Source of the DNA: Nitriliruptoraceae bacterium
Lineage (GTDB): Bacteria; Actinomycetota; Nitriliruptoria; Nitriliruptorales; Nitriliruptoraceae
Length of the DNA stretch: 9,304 bases
Direction: 5' to 3'
Assembly (NCBI GenBank): GCA_007131525.1
Contig: SLQK01000298.1
Coordinates: 1-9,304 of the forward strand
Positions 5,545-9,304 of the stretch are shown here, piece by piece. Below the pieces are notes generated by a model. It saw only the letters and a program-made list of their open reading frames with translations. It did no database searches and was not told the origin of the DNA. The stretch's first letter is position 1; every line of letters starts with the position of its first letter. Position numbers and translations under genes: made by a program.

Positions 5545-7515
5545 ATGGACACCCACGACGGTTCCCGGGTCACCCGGCTCGCCACGGCGCTCACCGCCCC
5601 GGCGCGCCCGCCCGAGCCTGCCGCCCGGACGTGGACGATCCGTGTCTCGGCACTGCTCGCCCTGGGCGTCGGCCTGGTCTACCTGATCTGGCGCGCCACC
5701 TCGACGCTGCACCCCGAGGCGATGACGCTCTCGGTCGCGTTGCTGCTGCTGGAGGTGCACGCCTGGCTCGGCCTGGCGCTGTTCACCTTCTCACTGTGGG
5801 ACGTGGACGGTGCCCCGCCGGTCCCCGGGCAGCTCCCCGACCTGAGCGTGGCCGTGCTGATCCCGACCTACAACGAACCCGCCGAGGTGCTCCTGCCCAC
5901 CATCACCGCCGCCGTCGCGCTGGAACCGGCGCACCGGACCCTGGTGCTGGACGACGGGAAGCGGCCGGAGATCGCCCGTCTGGCGCGCCGGCTCGGGGCC
6001 GAGTACGTCACCCGCCCGGAGCACGTCGATGCCAAGGCGGGCAACCTCAACCATGCCCTCGCGCAGCTCGACGTCGAGCTGGTGGCGATCCTGGACGCCG
6101 ACCACGTCGCCGCCCCGGGCTTCCTGCTGCGGACGATGCCGTACTTCGTCGACGAGGGCCTGGCGTTGGTCCAGACCCCCCAGGACTTCTACAACGAGGA
6201 CTCCTTCGAGCACGTCGCGTCGCGACGATCCCGCCAGTCACGGCTGCTGTTCAGCGAACAGGCGGTGTTCTACCGGGAGATCCAGCCGGGGAAGAACCGC
6301 TGGGGTGCGGCCTTCTGGTGCGGGACGGGGGCTGTGGTCCGGACGGCCGCGTTGGCGTCGGTCGGCGGGGTGACGACCACCTCGGTGACCGAGGACATCC
6401 AGACCACGATCCGGATGCACCGCCGCGGGTGGCGCACGGTCTACCACGACGAGGTGCTGGCCCGTGGCCTGGCTGCAGCCACCTCGCAGCAGTACGCCCT
6501 GCAGCGTCACCGCTGGTGCGCCGGCGCGATGCAGGTGCTGCGCCAGGAGCTGCCGCTGACCGATCGCCGGCTCACGGTGCCGCAACGCCTGGCCTACGCG
6601 GCGACGCTGCTGGGCTGGTTCGACGCGGTGCGGCTGCTCGGGCTCCTGATCCTGCCCGTGGCGGTCCTCGCCACCGGCGCGTCGCCGATCGCTGCGCCGC
6701 TGCCGCTGTTCCTGCTGCTGTTCGTCACCTCGCTCGTGCTCCAGCAGCACGCCCTGTGGCGGCTCGCGCGGGGACGGATCCGGCCGGTCCCGACCGCGGT
6801 CTTCGAGCTGACGCGGCTGGAAGCGACCCTGCGGGCGATCGCCGCCGGCCTGTTCGAGCGGGACCTGCGCTTCGCGGTGACCCCGAAGGGCCGCAGCCGC
6901 AGCGACCAGCACGAGCGCCGGACCCGGATGCCGCTCCCCCGGCTGCTGACCATCCTCGCGGTCGCGCACGTGCTCGCGCTGGCGTGGTACGCGGCCTCGA
7001 TGGCAGGGGTCACGCCGATGCGCTACTCGATCCCCGCTGTCGCCCACGGGGCGGCGTTCTGGGCCACCGTCAACGCCGGCCTGCTGGTCGCCGCGATCGC
7101 CCGGATCCGGTCCGCCCGTTTCGCCGACGACCGGCGGGCGAGTCACCGCTTCCCGACCACCGCCCGCGGCACCCTCGACGGCCACGAGGTCACCGTCGAC
7201 GACCTGTCCCTGACCGGCGCGCAGGTGACCCTGGACGCGGCCTTCGCCCCAGCCGACGGATCGCAGGCCCCGCTCCGGCTCCAGCTGGCCGACGGGGTGG
7301 CGACCTTCGCCTGCGAGGTCCGCTCGGTCCGTGACGCCCCGGAGGGTCCGGGTGTGGTCCGGGTGGGCCTCGCCTTCCACCCGGGCCAGCTCGACCAGCA
7401 GGCCCGCCTCGCCCTGGGGCTGTTCCACGCTCCTGCCCTCGGGGCCCCAGCGCCGACCGCAGCGGCACCCGCGGAGCGCGAGGAGGCCGACGGCCGGCAG
7501 CGGGTGGCCAGCTGA
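5545..7515 (+). CDS. BcsA-like processive family 2 glycosyltransferase with PilZ domain
   Basis: A 656-residue inner-membrane polysaccharide synthase. Two membrane helices (about 32-50 and 60-84) precede a cytosolic GT2 domain with all processive-synthase motifs: LDDG (Asp136/137), KAGNLNH (164-170), DAD (184-186), FWCGT (257-261), TED (282-284, catalytic base) and QRHRW (320-324). Further hydrophobic segments lie at about 348-376, 385-405, 466-488 and 497-519. FAVTPKG (443-449) matches the FxVTxK gating loop of cellulose synthase BcsA. The C-terminal PilZ domain (about 527-615) has the c-di-GMP motif RxxxR (Arg531, Arg535) followed by DLSLTG (553-558). The enzyme is therefore predicted to extend a beta-glucan-type chain under c-di-GMP control. 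The sugar is not determined; cellulose or mixed-linkage glucan are candidates. No bcsB, bcsZ or bcsC homologue is adjacent. The ATG has GGGTGAG a few bases upstream. It ends 10 bp from the arsM stop. Confidence 0.92.
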   Translation: MDTHDGSRVTRLATALTAPARPPEPAARTWTIRVSALLALGVGLVYLIWRATSTLHPEAMTLSVALLLLEVHAWLGLALFTFSLWDVDGAPPVPGQLPDLSVAVLIPTYNEPAEVLLPTITAAVALEPAHRTLVLDDGKRPEIARLARRLGAEYVTRPEHVDAKAGNLNHALAQLDVELVAILDADHVAAPGFLLRTMPYFVDEGLALVQTPQDFYNEDSFEHVASRRSRQSRLLFSEQAVFYREIQPGKNRWGAAFWCGTGAVVRTAALASVGGVTTTSVTEDIQTTIRMHRRGWRTVYHDEVLARGLAAATSQQYALQRHRWCAGAMQVLRQELPLTDRRLTVPQRLAYAATLLGWFDAVRLLGLLILPVAVLATGASPIAAPLPLFLLLFVTSLVLQQHALWRLARGRIRPVPTAVFELTRLEATLRAIAAGLFERDLRFAVTPKGRSRSDQHERRTRMPLPRLLTILAVAHVLALAWYAASMAGVTPMRYSIPAVAHGAAFWATVNAGLLVAAIARIRSARFADDRRASHRFPTTARGTLDGHEVTVDDLSLTGAQVTLDAAFAPADGSQAPLRLQLADGVATFACEVRSVRDAPEGPGVVRVGLAFHPGQLDQQARLALGLFHAPALGAPAPTAAAPAEREEADGRQRVAS

Positions 7516-7525
7516 CGCGGGCGAG

Positions 7526-8275
7526 CTAGCGCCGTCGGCCCCGGATCACCGCGGCGTGCATGCCGTCGGTCACCTCGTGGGTGGGCTCGACCTCGACGTC
7601 CAGGAACCCGGCCGCTGCCAGTCCGGCGCGGTACTCGGCGAAGCTGAGAGCGCCCGAGATGCACCCGATCCAGCTGCCGCGTCGCGCCCGCTCGTCACCA
7701 TCCAGGTCGTCATCGGCGACCACGTCGCTGATCGCGATCCGGCCACCCGGTCGCACGACCCGCGACAGCTCCCGGAACACCGCGGGCTTGTCGGTCGAGA
7801 GGTTGATGACGCAGTTGGACAGCACGACGTCGACCGCGCCGTCGGGCAGCGGGATCGCCTCGATCTCACCCGCCAGGAAGGTGACGTTCTCCGCGCCGTC
7901 GCTGGCGGCGTTCGCGCGGGCCAGCGCCAGCATCTCCTCGGTCATGTCGAGCCCGTAGGCGTGGCCCGAGGGGCCGACGCGGCGGGCGGACAGCAGGACG
8001 TCCAGGCCCGCGCCCGAGCCCAGGTCCAGCACGATCTCACCCGGTTGCAGCTCGGCGACGGAGGTGGGATCCCCGCAGCCGAGGGAGGCGGTCACTGCGG
8101 TGACCGGCAGGTCGGCCAGTACCGCGGTGTACCGACCAGCACCGAACCGGTCGCGTTCCGCCGGCGGCAGCACGCTGGCCGGGCCGGCTCCCGCCGGAGC
8201 GCAGCACCCGTCGGCCTCGGTGGCGGCTGCGGCGTACCGCGCCCGGACCTGTTCGCGTCGCTCAGCACCGTCCAT
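7526..8275 (-). CDS. arsM: Arsenite S-adenosylmethionine methyltransferase
   Basis: A 249-residue SAM-dependent methyltransferase of the ArsM family, which methylates As(III) to mono- and dimethylated forms in the cytosol. SAM motif I is LDLGSGAGLD (83-92), with YGLDMTEEML (108-116) as motif II. The cysteines expected of ArsM are present: Cys67 in SLGCGDP, Cys155 in LSNCVINLS and Cys204 in WIGCISGAL, corresponding to the three As(III)-binding cysteines of characterised enzymes. An extra N-terminal pair, Cys24-Cys25 in DGCCAP, is also seen in many family members. The ATG at 8275 follows AAGGAGGGG at good spacing; the longer open frame to 8746 crosses the small upstream gene and the ars control region and is not used. 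The small Cys-Cys gene lies 20 bp upstream in the same direction, and arsR is divergent. Confidence 0.95.
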   Translation of the reverse strand: MDGAERREQVRARYAAAATEADGCCAPAGAGPASVLPPAERDRFGAGRYTAVLADLPVTAVTASLGCGDPTSVAELQPGEIVLDLGSGAGLDVLLSARRVGPSGHAYGLDMTEEMLALARANAASDGAENVTFLAGEIEAIPLPDGAVDVVLSNCVINLSTDKPAVFRELSRVVRPGGRIAISDVVADDDLDGDERARRGSWIGCISGALSFAEYRAGLAAAGFLDVEVEPTHEVTDGMHAAVIRGRRR

Positions 8276-8295
8276 CTCGCTCCCCTCCTTCGGTC

Positions 8296-8484
8296 TCAGG
8301 CGCAGCAGGGCGCCGGTGCCGGCCGGAGCCGGGCGCGCCAGGTCAGGGCCGGACGACGCACCCCGGCGTGGCGTGCCCGACGCCGCTGCCGGCGCAGCGC
8401 GACGGCGGCCCGGTGGTGCGCAGCCTGCCGCAGGTGCTCCTGGTGCCGCACGTGTGCTTCGAGGAGTAGCTGGTGATCCCGCAT
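8296..8484 (-). CDS. Small basic His/Arg-rich protein ending in Cys-Cys-Ala, arsM leader gene
   Basis: A 62-residue open frame with strong start support: GGAGG lies about 8 bases before the ATG at 8484, and the stop leaves only 20 bp to arsM, a gap filled by the arsM ribosome-binding site. It is therefore likely to be a real gene co-transcribed with arsM. Residues 5-30 can form an amphipathic helix (QLLLEAHVRHQEHLRQAAHH, then AAVAL). An Arg-rich stretch follows (31-38), then PALTWRARLRP and the terminal PAPCCA. It contains about 15 Arg and 7 His; Cys60 and Cys61 are the only cysteines. Helix-plus-Arg small proteins are common in actinobacteria, but no named family was recognised. The terminal dithiol could bind As(III), which is inference. 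The alternative is a chance frame, as GC-rich DNA gives many Arg codons. Confidence 0.6.
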   Translation of the reverse strand: MRDHQLLLEAHVRHQEHLRQAAHHRAAVALRRQRRRARHAGVRRPALTWRARLRPAPAPCCA

Positions 8485-8514
8485 CGGTGGTCCTCCGCCT
8501 CGTCGACGATCGAT

Positions 8515-8534
8515 ACATAGATGCTTGTCGATAC
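8515..8534. promoter_or_regulatory. Putative ArsR operator 1
   Basis: Imperfect dyad with half-sites ACATAGAT and GTCGATAC separated by GCTT. The pattern AT-N-GAY / GTC-N-AT matches operator 2, with the same 4-base spacer length. It lies on the arsM side of the control region and overlaps the candidate minus-strand -10. Confidence 0.45.
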
Positions 8535-8550
8535 GTTGATGATGCCCGAC

Positions 8551-8570
8551 ATATCGACGCCTGTCTATAT
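8551..8570. promoter_or_regulatory. Putative ArsR operator 2
   Basis: Imperfect dyad with half-sites ATATCGAC and GTCTATAT separated by GCCT; only the fifth base of each arm breaks the symmetry. It lies 5 bases upstream of the candidate arsR -10, and its centre is 36 bp from that of operator 1. Symmetry, AT-richness and place are typical of ArsR/SmtB-family operators. Confidence 0.55.
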
Positions 8571-8609
8571 CTGGTACGCTCAGCGCACACGACCGCGACC
8601 GGAGGTCCG

Positions 8610-8939
8610 ATGGAGGTCCGACGGATCGAGCCCTGCTGCGCCCCGATCACCGACGAGGCGCTGTCAGCCGAGCAATCGCAGGAGCTCGCTCGCGCCTTCA
8701 AGGTGCTCTCCGACCCGGTCCGGCTGCGGCTGCTGAGCCTGGCCACGGCCGCACCGACCGGTGAGATCCGGGCCGCGGACCTGGTCGCGCCCCTGGGTCG
8801 GAGTCAGCCGACCGTGAGCCACCACCTCTCGGTGCTGGCCGACGCAGGGCTGCTGCTGCGCGATCAGCGGGGCCGGGAGGCCTGGTTCCGGCCCGTGCAC
8901 GAGCGCCTGGCCGTGCTCCGCGCCGCGCTCGGCGAGTGA
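8610..8939 (+). CDS. arsR: ArsR/SmtB-family arsenic-responsive repressor
   Basis: A 109-residue winged-helix repressor of the ArsR/SmtB family, expected to be a dimer released from DNA by arsenic(III). ARAFKVLSDPVRLRLLSLA (27-45) is the family's helix region before the DNA reader. SQPTVSHHLSVLADAGLLL (65-83) is the recognition helix and start of the wing, and RDQRGREAWFRP (84-95) is the wing. The N-terminal EPCCAP (Cys9, Cys10) matches the Cys-Cys pair of actinobacterial ArsRs such as CgArsR. The third ligand, usually in a CVCDL stretch of the next helices, is absent: the matching position reads IRAADL (53-58), and Cys9/Cys10 are the only cysteines. The ATG at 8610 has GGAGG (8601-8605) 4 bases upstream, slightly close. 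It probably represses itself and the divergent small-gene/arsM unit. Confidence 0.94.
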   Translation: MEVRRIEPCCAPITDEALSAEQSQELARAFKVLSDPVRLRLLSLATAAPTGEIRAADLVAPLGRSQPTVSHHLSVLADAGLLLRDQRGREAWFRPVHERLAVLRAALGE

Positions 8940-8971
8940 GGGGTCGCCGGCGGGTGCAACTGGGAGGAGCC

Positions 8972-8997
8972 GGCCGATAAGCCGGATCCGGTCGGCC
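8972..8997. terminator. Nested inverted repeat, possible bidirectional terminator
   Basis: GGCCGA (8972-8977) pairs with TCGGCC (8992-8997), enclosing the perfect palindrome CCGGATCCGG (8982-8991). It begins 32 bases after the arsR stop and lies 57 bases beyond the stop of the convergent right-edge gene, so it could end both transcripts. There is no T-run on either side, so an intrinsic terminator of the standard kind is not proven. Confidence 0.35.
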
Positions 8998-9054
8998 CGA
9001 CTCAGCGCCGTTGCCCGCTGTTGCGCGACACCCCGTGTGAGCTGCGGATCGGTG

Positions 9055-9304
9055 TCAGGACTCGTCCCAGGCTTCCACCAGGAGCCACTCGTCCGGTTGG
9101 CACTCCTCGAGCGCTGTGACGAGTGGGATCGCGGCACGTGCCCGTACGGTGCAGCGCACCGGGTAGCCAGCGTTGGCTGAGAGCTGGAATGCGTCGCCCG
9201 CTTCGATGAGGGCCGTCAGCCAAGCAAGCCCACTGACGTCGGCCTGCCAGGTCGCCAGGCGAGCACCTCTCGGGTCCCCGTCGGCCGAGGGGGTGTCCCG
9301 GGCA
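9055..9304 (-). CDS. Unrecognised protein, C-terminal 82 residues only
   Basis: An uninterrupted frame on the minus strand from the right edge (first full codon at 9303-9301) to TGA at 9057-9055. The start lies outside the window. The visible 82 residues look protein-like rather than shadow-like: RLATWQADVSGLAWLTALIE (15-34) and DAFQLSANAGYPVRCTVRAR (36-55) have a mixed composition with several Trp, and the end is EECQPDEWLLVEAWDES. No family was recognised and no signal peptide or membrane segment is seen. Codon choice is less strictly G/C-ending than in the neighbouring genes (for example GCT, GCA, CCA, AGA, GAA, CAA), which may mean more recent acquisition. It converges with arsR, 115 bp away. 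Confidence 0.55.
   Translation of the reverse strand, partial: ARDTPSADGDPRGARLATWQADVSGLAWLTALIEAGDAFQLSANAGYPVRCTVRARAAIPLVTALEECQPDEWLLVEAWDES

Larger units (their letters stand above)
8485..8609. promoter_or_regulatory. Divergent ars promoter and operator region
   Basis: This is the 125-bp gap between the small ars gene (minus) and arsR (plus). Its central part (about 8505-8580) is clearly more AT-rich than the rest of the window. It contains two similar dyads, at 8515-8534 and 8551-8570, described separately. TACGCT (8575-8580) is a possible -10 for arsR, 29 bases before its ATG. CTATGT/TATGTA-like sequence near 8513-8520 on the minus strand is a possible -10 for the small gene and arsM. 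The -35 boxes are not clear. Repressor bound at the dyads would block both directions. Confidence 0.6.

Noticed and set aside
5523..7334. Plus-strand open frame of 603 codons overlapping the glycosyltransferase gene
   Set aside because: It is a +1 shadow rich in Arg, Pro and Gly; the glycosyltransferase frame carries all the conserved motifs.
6238..7428. Minus-strand open frame of 396 codons
   Set aside because: Antisense shadow of the glycosyltransferase gene with low-complexity Gly/Gln/Arg/His composition.
8276..8746. N-terminal extension of ArsM by 157 codons
   Set aside because: It would run through the ars operators and part of arsR. The ATG at 8275 has a strong ribosome-binding site and fits the family length.
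1..9304. CRISPR array, tRNA, rRNA, riboswitch or insertion sequence
   Set aside because: No regularly spaced repeats, tRNA-like cloverleaf, transposase motif or terminal inverted repeats were seen on reading both strands. Short structured RNAs cannot be excluded by eye.

Overview
The window is very GC-rich, uses GTG starts freely and packs its genes tightly. It carries a heme-operon order (hemE, a ferrochelatase-like gene, hemY/cgoX) and an arsM/arsR pair whose ArsR has an N-terminal Cys-Cys. This points to a high-GC actinobacterium. A deep-branching group such as Acidimicrobiia or Nitriliruptoria is possible, but that placement is a guess. No rRNA, tRNA, CRISPR array or insertion sequence is visible.

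Layout, left to right. (1) A gene running off the left edge on the minus strand (1-232), unrecognised, with two copies of a short amphipathic motif joined by a Pro-rich linker. (2) A divergent SRAP/YedK-type protein that crosslinks abasic DNA sites (385-1074), with a probable leaderless promoter. (3) A minus-strand heme block read from 4880 down to 1141: hemE, a shortened ferrochelatase-like gene, hemY/cgoX and a histidine phosphatase. These are joined by overlaps of 11, 4 and 4 bp and so are almost certainly co-transcribed. A GNAT-like gene (4957-5424) lies just upstream in the same direction. (4) A plus-strand BcsA-like membrane glycosyltransferase with a C-terminal PilZ domain (5545-7515), with no bcsB or other partner beside it. 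(5) An arsenic module: minus-strand arsM (7526-8275) preceded by a 62-codon small gene with its own good ribosome-binding site, and a divergent arsR (8610-8939). A comparatively AT-rich control region between them holds two similar imperfect palindromes. (6) A second edge-truncated unrecognised gene on the minus strand (9055-9304), convergent with arsR.

How the genes work together. HemE makes coproporphyrinogen III and HemY/CgoX oxidises it. The gene between them sits where Bacillus-type hemEHY operons carry the iron chelatase, but its product is short, lacks the N-terminal porphyrin-binding part and has Pro where the catalytic His is expected. ArsR probably represses both itself and the small-gene/arsM unit, and ArsM methylates arsenite. 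ArsR, ArsM and the small protein each carry one Cys-Cys pair, and in all three it is followed by Ala. The two most interesting points are the degenerate chelatase-like protein in the heme operon and the small Cys-Cys protein in the arsenic operon.
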